From contig JAKSLE010000015.1 of NCBI GenBank assembly GCA_024401365.1, positions 1-62,617 on the forward strand: a stretch of 62,617 nt of DNA. Reading direction: 5' to 3'. How positions within the stretch are numbered: position 1 is the stretch's first letter; each line of letters starts with the position of its first letter. This DNA comes from Bacteroidales bacterium (GTDB taxonomy: Bacteria; Bacteroidota; Bacteroidia; Bacteroidales; Marinilabiliaceae). A model generated the notes under the pieces. It saw only the letters and a program-made list of their open reading frames with translations, was not told the origin of the DNA and ran no database searches. Position numbers and translations under genes: made by a program. This document shows, in pieces, positions 42,698 to 52,482 of this stretch.

Positions 42698-45163
42698 ATG
42701 AATATATCCTACAACTGGTTAAAAAAGTACATCAACCTCACAGCATCTGCCGAAGAGGTAGCAGAAAAACTCACTAGCATCGGTCTCGAAGTAGATAGCG
42801 TCGAGGAAACTCAAAGCATTAAGGGTGGCCTCAAAGGACTCGTAGTAGGTAAGGTCCTCACTTGCGAAATGCATCCAAATTCCGACCACCTCCACGTAAC
42901 AACAGTTGATGTCGGAGCTCCAGAACCTCTAGGTATCGTTTGCGGCGCAGCTAACGTGGCCGCAGGCCAAAAGGTTATCGTAGCTACTTGCGGTACCGTC
43001 CTCTACGACGGCGACAAGGAGTTCGTTATCAAACCTTCTAAACTCCGCGGCGTGCCTTCTAATGGTATGATCTGCGCCGAGGATGAAATAGGTGTAGGTA
43101 CTTCTCACGATGGTATTATCGTTCTCCCAGAGGATACCCCAGTTGGCTTGCCTGCCGCCGAGTACTACGGCCTCGAAAACGATACAATGATTGTTGTAGA
43201 TATTACGCCTAACCGCGCCGACGCAGCTTCCCACTATGGCGTAGCTCGCGACTTGGCTGCCGCTTACGGCGTCCAGGATAGCAATATCAAACTTTCTCGC
43301 CCTTCTGTCGACAACTTCAAGGTGGCTAATAATTCTAAACCTGTGAAGATCGTTGTCGAAAACCCAGAGGCGTGCGGTCGATACTCTGGCGTTACTGTTA
43401 GTGGCGTCACTGTCAAGGAGTCTCCTGAATGGCTCCAAAAGGCTCTCAAGAGCATCGGCCTCAACCCTATCAATAATATCGTCGACGTTACCAACTATAT
43501 CCTCTTCGCTGTAGGTCAGCCTTTGCACGCTTTCGACCTCAAGGATATCAAGGGTGGCGAAATCCACGTCAAGAGCGGCCTCACTGGTACTAAGTTCGTT
43601 ACCCTCGATGAGAAGGAACGTACCCTCCATCAGGACGACCTCATGGTATGCAATGCCGAGGAACCTATGTGTATTGCAGGCGTATTCGGTGGACTCCAAA
43701 GTGGCGTGAAGAATACAACAACAGATGTATTCATCGAGTCTGCTTGGTTCAACCCAGTATCTGTACGTAAAACAGCCCGCCGTCACCAACTTAGCACCGA
43801 CGCTAGCTTCCGTTTCGAGCGCGGCACCGACCCTAACAACGTAATCTACGCTCTCAAGCGTGCAGCACAACTTATCGTTGAGGTTGCAGGCGGTGAGATC
43901 GCTTCTGAAATAACAGATATATACCCTACTCCTGTAGATCACTTCAACGTGACCCTTAGCCGTAAGCGCTGCATGAGCCTCATCGGTAAGGAAATATCCG
44001 AGGAGACTATCCAAAAAATCCTCAAGGGCCTGGAAATAGAGGTAGTTACCGATCGCGGCGACGAAATGGACCTCCGCGTCCCTCCTTATAGAGTGGACGT
44101 AACTCGAGAGGCCGATGTTATCGAGGATATCCTCCGTATCTACGGATACAACAACGTAGAGACTCCTTCCGCAGTTCACTCTACTTTGGTTTACGCCGAT
44201 AAACCTGAACGCCACACCGTAGAGGCTGCCGTAGCAGCTCAGCTCGCCGGCCAGGGATTCCACGAGATTATGAATAATACTCTCACTAAGGCCAACTACT
44301 TCGAGGAGTCTAACGCTTTCGACGCTTCTAAAACTATCGTCTTGGCTAACCCATTGAGTACCGACCTCAACGCCCTCCGACAGACTTTGCTCTTCGGCGC
44401 CCTCGAGTCTGCTCAGCATAATAGCAACCGCAAGAATAGCGACCTCAAAATGTTCGAGTTCGGCGCTGTCCATAACCTCCAGTCTGCTGAGGCCGATCGC
44501 GGTCTCCAACGTAGCTACCTCGAGGAGTGGCACCTTTCTCTCCTTATGACTGGCCTCCGCGCTCAGCCTAACTGGATAACTAAGGCAGAACCTCTGACTT
44601 TCTTCGACCTTAAGTCTACTCTTCTCAACCTCCTCCTCCGTTTGGGCCTCGACCTTAAGGCTTATACCGAACAGGCTCTCGAGAATGACGTATACTCCGA
44701 GGCTATCCAAATAATGGATGGTAAGAAGGTTATCGCTACTTACGGTAAACTGAAAAACGCTCTCGCAGCTAAATTCGACCTCGATAAGCCTGTATTCTAC
44801 GCCGAGGTTAATATGGATAAGGTCTATAAGACTATCCTCCAACGCCAGAAGAGCGCCCCTATCCGCTTCGTAGAGATACCTAAGTTCCCTGAAGTTAAGC
44901 GCGACCTCGCCCTCCTCGTCGACAAGAGCGTTACTTATTCTCAGATCGAACAGCTCGCTCTCCGTACCGAGAAGAAGTTCCTCCGCTCCGTATCTCTCTT
45001 CGATGTATACGAGGGCAAAAACCTCCCAGAGGGTAAGAAGTCTTACGCCGTTTCATTCATGCTCCTCGACGAAACTAAGACCATGAATGATAAACAGGTC
45101 GACCATATCATGCAACAGCTCATTACCAACTTCCAAAAGGAATTGGGCGCTGAACTCCGATAA
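42698..45163 (+). CDS. pheT: Phenylalanyl-tRNA synthetase beta subunit
   Basis: An 821-residue subunit. It starts with the conserved MNISYNWLKKYINL, has an EMAP/tRNA-binding OB fold (about 39-150, with MHPNSDHLHV), a B3/B4 editing domain (VGQPLHAFDLKDI), B5, and a C-terminal FDX-ACB anticodon domain (PRFPEVKRDLALLVDKSV-like block from about 725). Full length. The partner gene pheS is not in the window. A -7 box TATCTTTG lies about 30 bases before the start. Codons are strongly NNC-biased. Confidence 0.96.
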   Translation: MNISYNWLKKYINLTASAEEVAEKLTSIGLEVDSVEETQSIKGGLKGLVVGKVLTCEMHPNSDHLHVTTVDVGAPEPLGIVCGAANVAAGQKVIVATCGTVLYDGDKEFVIKPSKLRGVPSNGMICAEDEIGVGTSHDGIIVLPEDTPVGLPAAEYYGLENDTMIVVDITPNRADAASHYGVARDLAAAYGVQDSNIKLSRPSVDNFKVANNSKPVKIVVENPEACGRYSGVTVSGVTVKESPEWLQKALKSIGLNPINNIVDVTNYILFAVGQPLHAFDLKDIKGGEIHVKSGLTGTKFVTLDEKERTLHQDDLMVCNAEEPMCIAGVFGGLQSGVKNTTTDVFIESAWFNPVSVRKTARRHQLSTDASFRFERGTDPNNVIYALKRAAQLIVEVAGGEIASEITDIYPTPVDHFNVTLSRKRCMSLIGKEISEETIQKILKGLEIEVVTDRGDEMDLRVPPYRVDVTREADVIEDILRIYGYNNVETPSAVHSTLVYADKPERHTVEAAVAAQLAGQGFHEIMNNTLTKANYFEESNAFDASKTIVLANPLSTDLNALRQTLLFGALESAQHNSNRKNSDLKMFEFGAVHNLQSAEADRGLQRSYLEEWHLSLLMTGLRAQPNWITKAEPLTFFDLKSTLLNLLLRLGLDLKAYTEQALENDVYSEAIQIMDGKKVIATYGKLKNALAAKFDLDKPVFYAEVNMDKVYKTILQRQKSAPIRFVEIPKFPEVKRDLALLVDKSVTYSQIEQLALRTEKKFLRSVSLFDVYEGKNLPEGKKSYAVSFMLLDETKTMNDKQVDHIMQQLITNFQKELGAELR

Positions 45164-45192
45164 TTGATATCATTTTGATCATAATACATCAC

Positions 45193-45227
45193 AATACCTA
45201 TAGTGCCAAATAAGCACTATAGGTATT
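45193..45227 (+). terminator. Terminator of pheT
   Basis: Perfect 14-bp stem AATACCTATAGTGC / GCACTATAGGTATT with a seven-base loop, 30 bases after the stop. Confidence 0.85.
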
Positions 45228-45239
45228 TCAATTAAATCA

Positions 45240-46757
45240 ATGCCACGAGAAAGAGGTTATAACGATCAGCATTTCGAATCCTTAGTCAAGTCAATATGCG
45301 AGGGTAAAAAACCTTACTTGGATACCGACGAGGCTGAGGAGTTTATCGATTTCCTGCTGTCCAACGAACGTAAGTCAGAGGCTTTAATAGTCTCAGATTA
45401 CGTAATGTCTCTACACCCCAACGACTCTGTATTGCTTATCCAACGCGCTACTTTCCTGGTGGAACTTCGACGCTTGGAGGAGGCTCGTAATATCCTTAAG
45501 CAAATATCTCCTTTCGAGGATGGTAACCCCGACTTGTATCTGGCTTGGGGCGACCTCCATGTGCAGGATGGCGATATAGAGACTGCTTTGGCGTCTTACG
45601 ATAGGGCCGTCGAGTGCGAAAACGTCGGTTCCGATAATTACTACGAGACATTGCTGATGATCGCTTGCCGCTTGAATCGCGACGACCAGTATGCTCATTG
45701 CTTTAAATACGTGGACTTGTTCCTTAAAAACCGCCCACACGACCCAGATATATTGTTCGAATTGGCTTATGCCCTCGATAAAGTGGGGAAGGAACAGGAG
45801 TCTATCGAAACTTACCTCGAGGTACTCCACTATAGCCCTATGTCGGATATATCATGGTACAACTACGCCTTGTTGTGTACCCGAACAGGCCAACTCGAGG
45901 AGGCTAACGTGGCTTTCGATCGCGCTATCGCTCTGAACCCCGAATTCCCCGACGCCTACGTCAATTATGGCAACCTTCTGGCAACTAGCGAAAAATACTT
46001 GGAGGCTATCGCTCAGTACGCTACTTATATATCTATGGTGCAGGATTCCGAGACGTTCGACCCTTCTGTATATATCCTCGTGGCTGATTGTTGCTTCAAT
46101 TGGGCTTACTTGGAGCGCGAGAAGTTAATTCAGGAGGATACCTCCGACAACAACTCTTGGTACCAAATTCCTGTTCCAGAGCCACAACGTACTATGTACG
46201 AGATAGCTCTCGAAATATACAAAATCAGCTATTCTTATAGTTGCGAGCCTATCCGCTCGCTACTGCAGGGCGCCGATATTTCGTCTCTCTTGGGCGATAA
46301 TACCACAGCTATCAAACTTGTCGAACAGGCTATCAAGGAGGAACCGTCCTACCAGGGCTCTTATTTCATGCTCTCTTGCATGTACGAACGCAATAACGAC
46401 GCCGAGGGTACAATGAACGCTTTCATCAAGGGTATGTCTATCAACCCTAAGGATGTGCGTACTTGGATCGAGTTCGCTCGTCTGTGCCTCAAGTATACCG
46501 AATCAATTAAGTATACAAAGAAGGCTGTGGACTTGTACCGCGAAATAGCTTACAAGAATGGATATATCCCAGAAACTCGCTTCGGCGACGTCTTCTTGAT
46601 GTATCTTTCAGGACAACCGTCTAAAACCATACTGGAAATTCTCGCAGAGCTTAAAGATTTTTACCCTGAAATATTTTGCGATGCGTGCTACGACTCTTCT
46701 TTCCGAGAAATGATGCGCAAACATCCTTATATCGATTTATTAAACGATAACGAATAA
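45240..46757 (+). CDS. Cytoplasmic tetratricopeptide-repeat protein
   Basis: A 505-residue protein composed of at least nine TPR units (for example PDLYLAWGDLHVQDGDIETALASYDRAV and FPDAYVNYGNLLATSEKYLEAIAQY regions), with no signal peptide, membrane helix or enzyme domain. It should be a protein-interaction scaffold. It lies 7 bases upstream of aroE on the same strand, which suggests co-transcription, though no functional link is evident. The start is 13 bases after a strong hairpin, so its promoter must overlap the pheT terminator region or transcription must read through. Confidence 0.82.
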   Translation: MPRERGYNDQHFESLVKSICEGKKPYLDTDEAEEFIDFLLSNERKSEALIVSDYVMSLHPNDSVLLIQRATFLVELRRLEEARNILKQISPFEDGNPDLYLAWGDLHVQDGDIETALASYDRAVECENVGSDNYYETLLMIACRLNRDDQYAHCFKYVDLFLKNRPHDPDILFELAYALDKVGKEQESIETYLEVLHYSPMSDISWYNYALLCTRTGQLEEANVAFDRAIALNPEFPDAYVNYGNLLATSEKYLEAIAQYATYISMVQDSETFDPSVYILVADCCFNWAYLEREKLIQEDTSDNNSWYQIPVPEPQRTMYEIALEIYKISYSYSCEPIRSLLQGADISSLLGDNTTAIKLVEQAIKEEPSYQGSYFMLSCMYERNNDAEGTMNAFIKGMSINPKDVRTWIEFARLCLKYTESIKYTKKAVDLYREIAYKNGYIPETRFGDVFLMYLSGQPSKTILEILAELKDFYPEIFCDACYDSSFREMMRKHPYIDLLNDNE

Positions 46758-46764
46758 TTTAATT

Positions 46765-47514
46765 ATGACAACATACGGATTGATAGGTTACCCTATCGGA
46801 CACTCTTTCTCAGAGAAATTCTTTGCCGAGAAATTTGCTCGCGAAAATATCAACGCTAAGTACCTTATGCTGGAAATGCCTAGCATCAACGACCTTATGG
46901 GTACCTTGGATAAATTGCCTAACCAAAAGGGCTTCAATGTTACTATCCCCTACAAGCAGCAGGTTATGCCTCTCCTCGATGAAATCGATCCCGAAGCTGC
47001 CGAAGTGGGCGCTGTCAATGTAGTGCGCGTAGGTAAGGATGCTAACGGCAAACGTACCCTCAAGGGCTATAATAGCGATATCTATGGCTTCTGGGAGTCT
47101 ATCAAGCCTTTTATCAAGAAGGATATCCACAAAAAAGCCCTCATCCTCGGAACTGGCGGCGCCTCTAAGGCTGTCCTCTATATGCTCCGTAAAAATGGTA
47201 TAGAGACTCTCTTCGTATCTCGCTCTAAACGAGAGGGTATGATAACTTACGACGAGCTCACTCCTGCTATCATGGATGAGTATAAGGTTATAGTCAACTG
47301 CTCCCCTGTGGGTATGCACCCTCACGTGGACGAGTGCCCCGATATACCTTATGAGTGTCTGACAGCCGACCACCTGGCATTCGACCTTGTTTACAATCCC
47401 GACGTGACTCTCTTCCTCAAAAAATCTGCCGAGCAGGGAGCCGCTACCAAAAACGGCCTCGAAATGCTCCACCTCCAAGCCATCCGCGCCTGGGAAATAT
47501 GGAACATGGAGTAA
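46765..47514 (+). CDS. aroE: Shikimate dehydrogenase
   Basis: A 249-residue enzyme reducing 3-dehydroshikimate with NADPH in aromatic amino-acid synthesis. The shikimate site is LIGYPIGHSFSEKFF (residues 4-18) and GFNVTIPYKQQV (about 58-69, with the catalytic Lys). The cofactor fold carries LGTGGASKAVLYML (about 127-140) and NCSPVGMHPH. The final KNGLEMLHLQAIRAWEIW is the usual C-terminal helix. Somewhat shorter than E. coli AroE, typical for this phylum. Confidence 0.95.
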   Translation: MTTYGLIGYPIGHSFSEKFFAEKFARENINAKYLMLEMPSINDLMGTLDKLPNQKGFNVTIPYKQQVMPLLDEIDPEAAEVGAVNVVRVGKDANGKRTLKGYNSDIYGFWESIKPFIKKDIHKKALILGTGGASKAVLYMLRKNGIETLFVSRSKREGMITYDELTPAIMDEYKVIVNCSPVGMHPHVDECPDIPYECLTADHLAFDLVYNPDVTLFLKKSAEQGAATKNGLEMLHLQAIRAWEIWNME

Positions 47515-47545
47515 ATCAGATAATTAACTAATATCCCCCATAATA

Positions 47546-47592
47546 AATAGGGCGACCAACTTCTCATCGGTCGCCCTATTCTTTTATTTTTT
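47546..47592 (+). terminator. Bidirectional terminator between aroE and the lipoprotein gene
   Basis: AATAGGGCGACC / GGTCGCCCTATT, 12 perfect pairs, then CTTTTATTTTTT. It is placed between converging genes. Confidence 0.9.
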
Positions 47593-47611
47593 CCAACTAT
47601 GAGTTCTATAA

Positions 47612-48415
47612 CTAATGGCATGGGCCATTAAACGTTATCAACGATATAGCTGTATCATCATACTTGTCTCCCTTATATACATCAATAATCTCAAATTTCA
47701 ATTCCCACTCCTTGCCTCGCTCACCCAACAGAAACCCTAAATCAAATGTCTGTAATGCAATCTTGTCTTCCAACTCTAAATCTGTTACATGAGTGCCCAT
47801 ATTGTAGAGCCTCAATGTCTTGACACGTGAATTGTTCTTGTAGGCCGATTTTGTCTTCGCATATCCGTTCAAAATCTGAATACTATTTGGTTGAGTACTG
47901 GTTGAATCAAAAACAATAGTAATACTTTCTCCTATGCCATACCCCTTTACTCCTTCTACCCACGAATCCCCGTATGTATAAAGAACATTATGCGCGTTGT
48001 ATGAAATCTTATTCGATGGCGCTAGTTCGCTAGTAGCGTACGCTCTTTTTATTGAACCGCAACAGAACCAACTACACCCTTCGCCTATAGCATCAGACCA
48101 ATCTGAATAATATTCACACTCCCCCAACTCATCTTCTAATCTGGCTGTTTCCGCATCCGACAACGTCCCCGACTCCTCACGCTTCTTATTCAACTTAAAA
48201 TATTCTTCAAAATCAGACTTTCTCTTCTCTAAGTCCAACTCCTCACCCACAGTTGTTGGCTTAAGGTGCATGGGGTCTTGTGAAATCGCAACCTCCTCAC
48301 CTTCCGTCATTGTGTCAGGATTCTTTTTTTCTTGAGAATTTATACCGCATCGCCCAAACACCATTGCCATAAGCACTGCAGCTAAAAACATCAGAGATTT
48401 ATTCTTTAGTTTCAT
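47612..48415 (-). CDS. Exported protein with NADase-type glycan-binding (discoidin-like) domain
   Basis: A 267-residue protein. The signal region (residues 8-22) ends FGRCGIN, a possible but poor lipobox, since Arg precedes the Cys. After a charged linker, residues about 105-267 resemble the NADase-type glycan-binding domain: NVLYTYGDSWVEGVKGYGIG (D-x-S-W-V-E-G), then IQILNGYAKTKSAYKNNSRV, LRLYNMGTHV and IIDVYKGDKYDDTAISLI. It may bind sugars or proteins in the envelope. A Cys cluster (GCSWFCC) sits just before the domain. The partner enzyme, if any, is not adjacent. Confidence 0.7.
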   Translation of the reverse strand: MKLKNKSLMFLAAVLMAMVFGRCGINSQEKKNPDTMTEGEEVAISQDPMHLKPTTVGEELDLEKRKSDFEEYFKLNKKREESGTLSDAETARLEDELGECEYYSDWSDAIGEGCSWFCCGSIKRAYATSELAPSNKISYNAHNVLYTYGDSWVEGVKGYGIGESITIVFDSTSTQPNSIQILNGYAKTKSAYKNNSRVKTLRLYNMGTHVTDLELEDKIALQTFDLGFLLGERGKEWELKFEIIDVYKGDKYDDTAISLITFNGPCH

Positions 48416-48483
48416 AATCTTAAATCATTGTATTAGTCACACAAATTTAAATATCTCTTTCATTAAAAACAACAACAACCTTG

Positions 48484-49125
48484 TCATCCCATTACCTCAC
48501 AAATGGTCTTGTATGTCACTCCCTCAAATCCCTCTAGTACATAATCACACTTGTCCTTTATAGCCTCCACACTGTTACACGTAGCTAATCCTACAGTAAA
48601 TATCCCCGACGACATACCTGCCTGTAACCCCGTAAACGCATCCTCAAATACCACACACTCCCCTATCTCAGCACCAAACACCTTAGCCCCAAGCAGATAA
48701 CAGTCAGGAGCAGGCTTTGATGCCGTGAAATCTTCTGAGGTCAATACCTTGTCAAACAACTCATAGAAATTTGGTATGGCTATCTTCACATTCTCCATCT
48801 TCTTCTGATTCGACGATGTTACTATGGCACACTTCACCCCATTCTTCTTCAAATCAGCAATAAATTCCAATGCCCCAGGGAAAAACTCATACCTCATACC
48901 TTCTTCTCCAGCATCCAACATAGCTTTTACCCCTATCCTCACCTCTTCTTCTGGGAAATACTTCTCAAATATCTGTACCAACGTGGTCCCTTTTATCAAA
49001 TATTCTAATCCTGCTACGTCTGGCCTGTACTTTCTAGCTATCTCTCCCCATATCTTTGTATACTGCCCTTCGGTATCTATCAATGTCCCATCTAAATCAA
49101 ATAATGCAACTCTAAATTTTTTCAT
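48484..49125 (-). CDS. HAD-superfamily phosphatase/phosphomutase (beta-PGM-like)
   Basis: A 213-residue HAD hydrolase. Motif I is FDLDGTLIDTEG (Asp nucleophile and acid-base Asp, residues 9-20), motif II is IVTSSNQ (about 105-111), motif III Lys lies near SKPAPDCYL, and motif IV is VVFEDAFTGLQAG (about 156-168). The helical cap and motifs fit beta-phosphoglucomutase or GPP-type phosphatases, so it may act on sugar phosphates. A second HAD gene sits 31 bases upstream, in the same unit. Confidence 0.87.
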   Translation of the reverse strand: MKKFRVALFDLDGTLIDTEGQYTKIWGEIARKYRPDVAGLEYLIKGTTLVQIFEKYFPEEEVRIGVKAMLDAGEEGMRYEFFPGALEFIADLKKNGVKCAIVTSSNQKKMENVKIAIPNFYELFDKVLTSEDFTASKPAPDCYLLGAKVFGAEIGECVVFEDAFTGLQAGMSSGIFTVGLATCNSVEAIKDKCDYVLEGFEGVTYKTICEVMG

Positions 49126-49156
49126 CTTATATATTTTTTCTAAAATAGTCTATACC

Positions 49157-49765
49157 CTACAATCTTTTGTTCAACATCTCTCTCAATCGCTTCTCATACT
49201 CCTTCGCCCCAATAAATAATATCCCGTCCATTCCCACTCGTCTGCCTCCTTCAATATTCTCTTCTTTGTCGTCCGCAAATATACATTCTTCTGGCTTGAG
49301 ATTAAACTTGGCAAATAGTCGATGGTATATCTCCGCTTCGGGCTTTATATATTTCTCTTCCGACGATATTACATACCCATCAAGCAAGTTAAATATCTCA
49401 TACTGAGCCATAGTGACATAAACCTTACTGCACCAGTTTGATAGGCCATAGAGCTTATAGCCCTCAGACTTCAGACGGCAAAGCAAATCACGCATACCCG
49501 CCATCTCACCCGTCACAATCTCAGGATAATGCTCACAAAACATACGGAGTTCCGGTTCGAACTCTTTGTTTTTCTCCAATATCTCATCCATTATGACCTC
49601 AAAAGGGCGCTCTTCCCTATCCAGCATTTGCTGAACCTCCTCGTTACACAGTATGGGAATGAAAGCCCTGCAACGTTCCTCATCAGGAATATACTTATGG
49701 AAAAACGCCTCAAAGTCATAATCCACCAGTACCTTACCAAAATCAAATATCAGATTCTTAATCAT
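49157..49765 (-). CDS. HAD-superfamily phosphatase (YihX-like)
   Basis: A 202-residue HAD protein. Motif I is IFDFGKVLVDYD, where the second acidic position of DxD is Gly-Lys-Val, typical of the YihX/epoxide-hydrolase-like branch. Motif II is YGLSNWC, motif III KPEAEIYHRLF, and motif IV IFADDKEENIEGG. Relatives dephosphorylate sugar phosphates such as glucose 1-phosphate. Start codon ATG at 49765. It precedes the other HAD gene in a likely two-gene operon. Confidence 0.87.
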   Translation of the reverse strand: MIKNLIFDFGKVLVDYDFEAFFHKYIPDEERCRAFIPILCNEEVQQMLDREERPFEVIMDEILEKNKEFEPELRMFCEHYPEIVTGEMAGMRDLLCRLKSEGYKLYGLSNWCSKVYVTMAQYEIFNLLDGYVISSEEKYIKPEAEIYHRLFAKFNLKPEECIFADDKEENIEGGRRVGMDGILFIGAKEYEKRLREMLNKRL

Positions 49766-49796
49766 ATATTGCTTTTCAATTCTCTGTTACATACAT

Positions 49797-50420
49797 CTAT
49801 TTTTTTGCTGGTCTCTTCGAAAACAGACACACTCCCCCGTACAACAATATACTCAGAATAAGCAGGACAACAGCCACCATAGAAAAAACCAAATAGTTAG
49901 TATTCAGATTATTGATGAACTGCATTTTACTGATATACCACTGCCCATCGCGTTCAACCAAAACACCCGTCACCCTTACAGGAATCAAGAAATGGTAGAT
50001 ATCCAGATTTACCTTACTATTGACGGCAAAATATATGGCATCGCCCACACTGCTGAGAGACGCCCTCTCCCAATCGAGGTAAAAATGCCCCCAATAATTC
50101 CAATCGCCAAGCAACAAGTTTCTTGCTCCATCCCTACCTTGAAATATCTCCCCAGGATTCGTTCCCAGAATCAATATCTCATCAGAGACAATTGTTTCAT
50201 CAATACAAGCCTCAACAAGTTTTGGATCACGCATTTGGTAATACCCATCCAATACCTTCAATGGTCGCAAGGCACCATTCCTCAAATCGACAGACAACTC
50301 CTCTCCGGGAATTGACCTTGGACAATCAACCTCCTTGTCAGCCTCAGCCCAAATACTGAAAATCAGATAAATCAGTACCGACAAAAAGATGAAACAAAGG
50401 CATTTAGTAAAGATTCTCAT
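49797..50420 (-). CDS. Membrane-anchored protein with NTF2-like fold, function unknown
   Basis: A 207-residue protein if started at ATG 50420; a longer in-frame start adds 52 low-complexity residues without homology character, so I prefer the shorter form. A hydrophobic segment at residues 7-24 and a second near the C-terminus (VFSMVAVVLLILSILLYGGV) bracket a domain that looks like SnoaL/NTF2-type small alpha-beta cones (WERASLSSVGDAIYFAV, then VRVTGVLVERDGQWYISKMQF). Two membrane passes place the domain outside the cytoplasm. No catalytic motif is seen. Confidence 0.55.
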   Translation of the reverse strand: MRIFTKCLCFIFLSVLIYLIFSIWAEADKEVDCPRSIPGEELSVDLRNGALRPLKVLDGYYQMRDPKLVEACIDETIVSDEILILGTNPGEIFQGRDGARNLLLGDWNYWGHFYLDWERASLSSVGDAIYFAVNSKVNLDIYHFLIPVRVTGVLVERDGQWYISKMQFINNLNTNYLVFSMVAVVLLILSILLYGGVCLFSKRPAKK

Positions 50421-50780
50421 AGCACATTTAAAATTAGACGTTAATACATATTCTACTGCAAAATTAAAACATTCCGCGACAAGTAGATGCAGCGAGGCGA
50501 GACAAATATGGGCATATAGTGAAATACTACTTGAAGGGCAAGAAAGGTACCTAGTACAATAACATTTCAATTCCAACTACACAAAATATACACAATTGGG
50601 ATACCTCAGTCTCTAAATTATCCAAAAATCACTTATCACGTTAAACAAATCCCTAAGAGCTCTTCTATTTATTACCCGATTTTTATCCACTACGCTATAC
50701 AAAAACAAAAAAACATCCATTTTCATCTATTATAATGGATAAATTCACTTACTTTGCATTTGTTGTCAATTATAAAAGAT
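50421..50780. other. Intergenic region upstream of the AAA-DUF4143 gene
   Basis: About 360 bp, AT-rich. It contains an inverted repeat ATCCATT / AATGGAT (50715-50741, arms about 10 bases apart), directly upstream of a -7 box of type TACTTTGC (50750-50757), so it could be an operator. No other feature stands out. Confidence 0.45.
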
Positions 50781-51989
50781 ATGAACGTAGAGTTAAGACA
50801 TAACTATCTGAAACTAATTGAGCGGCATCTAGGCAAGGACTGCATCATTGTGCTCGTTGGTCAACGCCGAGTAGGTAAAAGCTGTATGCTCAAGATGCTA
50901 CGAAGTATAAAGGCGCTGGACGAAACCAATAACATCATATATATAGACAAGGAGAAAGAGCAGTTCGACTTTATCCGTACTTACCTTGACTTGAACGACT
51001 ATGTCAAAAGTAAATACGTCGCAGGAAAAATGAATTACCTGCTTATAGATGAGATTCAGGATATCGATCAGTTTGAACGCTCAGTTCGCAGTTTCTGCTC
51101 TGAGCCCGATATTGAAGTAATTATTACAGGTTCAAATGCCAAGATGTTGAGCGGTGAACTGAGTACTCTTATTGGTGGACGTTACAAGGAGATATACATC
51201 CAGTCACTCAGCTATATGGAATTCCTACAGTTTCACCACCTTACGGATTCTGATGACACTATGGCACTCTACATTCAATACGGTGGACTTCCTGGTCTTG
51301 TGAAAATAGGACTCGACGAAGAAGATGTCCGTGAGTATCAGAAAGATATATACAACACTGTACTATTGAAGGATGTTATCCTTAGAAACCGTATACGTAA
51401 TGTAGTCTTTCTGGAGAACCTTGCACACTTTCTGGCAGATAATGTGGGAAAAATTATCTCTGCTAATAGCATAGCCAAATACATGAAATCTCAGGGACAA
51501 TCCATTACCTCTACCACAATCATAGAGTACATCAAATTCCTTGAAGAGGCATACATCCTCCATAAAGTCAACCGATATGACATTCACGGCAAGAAACTGT
51601 TTGATAGTAACGACAAGTTTTATTTCGAAGATCACGGAATACGCAACGCGTTAGTTGGTGGCAGCAGAGAAGGCGACATAGAGAAAGTTATAGAGAACAT
51701 CATCTATCAGCATCTCATTCGTCTTGGATATGAGGTTACTATCGGACAACTGCAAGCTGGAGAAATAGACTTTGTCTGCACCAAGAGCACGGGCGACCGT
51801 ATATACGTACAGGCCTCATACATTATAGCCGATAATGCAACAAGAGATAGAGAATTTGGCAACCTCAGATCAATCAAAGACAACTACCCCAAGTACGTAA
51901 TCTCCATGACCCCGATGGTCAAAAAAAACGATGACAATGGAATAATCCATCTCGGATTAAGAACATTCTTGACATCCGATGAATTCTAA
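50781..51989 (+). CDS. AAA ATPase with DUF4143
   Basis: A 402-residue protein of the AAA_14 plus DUF4143 class. P-loop VGQRRVGKSCML (about residues 23-34), Walker B YLLIDEIQDID (about 86-96), a Ser/Asn sensor in ITGSNAKML, then a winged-helix segment and a C-terminal nuclease-like fold (AGEIDFVCTKSTGDRIYVQASY), resembling the PD-(D/E)xK core of DUF4143. These genes are common and mobile in Bacteroidales, and their function is unclear. Start set at ATG 50781, after the promoter-like TACTTTGC; a TTG at 50754 lies inside that box. Confidence 0.85.
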   Translation: MNVELRHNYLKLIERHLGKDCIIVLVGQRRVGKSCMLKMLRSIKALDETNNIIYIDKEKEQFDFIRTYLDLNDYVKSKYVAGKMNYLLIDEIQDIDQFERSVRSFCSEPDIEVIITGSNAKMLSGELSTLIGGRYKEIYIQSLSYMEFLQFHHLTDSDDTMALYIQYGGLPGLVKIGLDEEDVREYQKDIYNTVLLKDVILRNRIRNVVFLENLAHFLADNVGKIISANSIAKYMKSQGQSITSTTIIEYIKFLEEAYILHKVNRYDIHGKKLFDSNDKFYFEDHGIRNALVGGSREGDIEKVIENIIYQHLIRLGYEVTIGQLQAGEIDFVCTKSTGDRIYVQASYIIADNATRDREFGNLRSIKDNYPKYVISMTPMVKKNDDNGIIHLGLRTFLTSDEF

Positions 51990-52047
51990 CCATAAAACAT
52001 GAATCAAATTATTCATACCTTTGCCTTCGCATATTATACACGTCATC

Positions 52048-52482
52048 ATGAACAAGAAAGAAAAAGCCCTATCCTACTTCAGCAACGATTTTACCTGTTC
52101 CCAATCCATATTCGCTGCCTACGCTCCCGACCTCGACATACCAGAAATCATTGCCCTGAAAGTAGCAGCACCATTCGGCAGCGGTATGCGTAAAGCCGAA
52201 ACATGTGGTTGCTGCACAGGCGCCCTCATGGTCATAGGAAGCAAATACGGCTACACCAACCCAAATGATAAGGACCAAAGAGCCAAAAACAACGAACTGA
52301 CTGCCCTCTTCCTCGACGAATTCGCCAAAGCCAACGGCTCTTGCCTATGCAGAGAGTTGCTGCACTGCAACATATCTACCCCAGATGGCTTAGCGTACGC
52401 CCGAGAAAACAATCTGTTCACCACCCTCTGCCCTAAACTTGTCGCCTCAGCAGTGGACATCCTTGAAAAAATTACCAAATAA
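52048..52482 (+). CDS. C_GCAxxG_C_C-family redox protein
   Basis: A 144-residue Cys-rich protein. The N-terminal part has FTCSQSIFAAY, then PFGSGMRKAETCGCCTGALMVIG, corresponding to the family C(x)nCGCAxxG pattern with Cys in place of Ala, and the later LCRELLHC and LCPK cysteines. This family is predicted to bind a metal cluster or carry redox disulfides; members are often electron-transfer partners. Start at ATG 52048. A -7 box TACCTTTG lies at 52016-52023. Confidence 0.8.
   Translation: MNKKEKALSYFSNDFTCSQSIFAAYAPDLDIPEIIALKVAAPFGSGMRKAETCGCCTGALMVIGSKYGYTNPNDKDQRAKNNELTALFLDEFAKANGSCLCRELLHCNISTPDGLAYARENNLFTTLCPKLVASAVDILEKITK

Noticed and set aside
42929-44842. A 637-residue minus-strand ORF opposite pheT
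   Set aside because: Long open antisense frames arise from the strong NNC codon bias of pheT; the translated protein has no domain, while the plus strand is a complete PheT.
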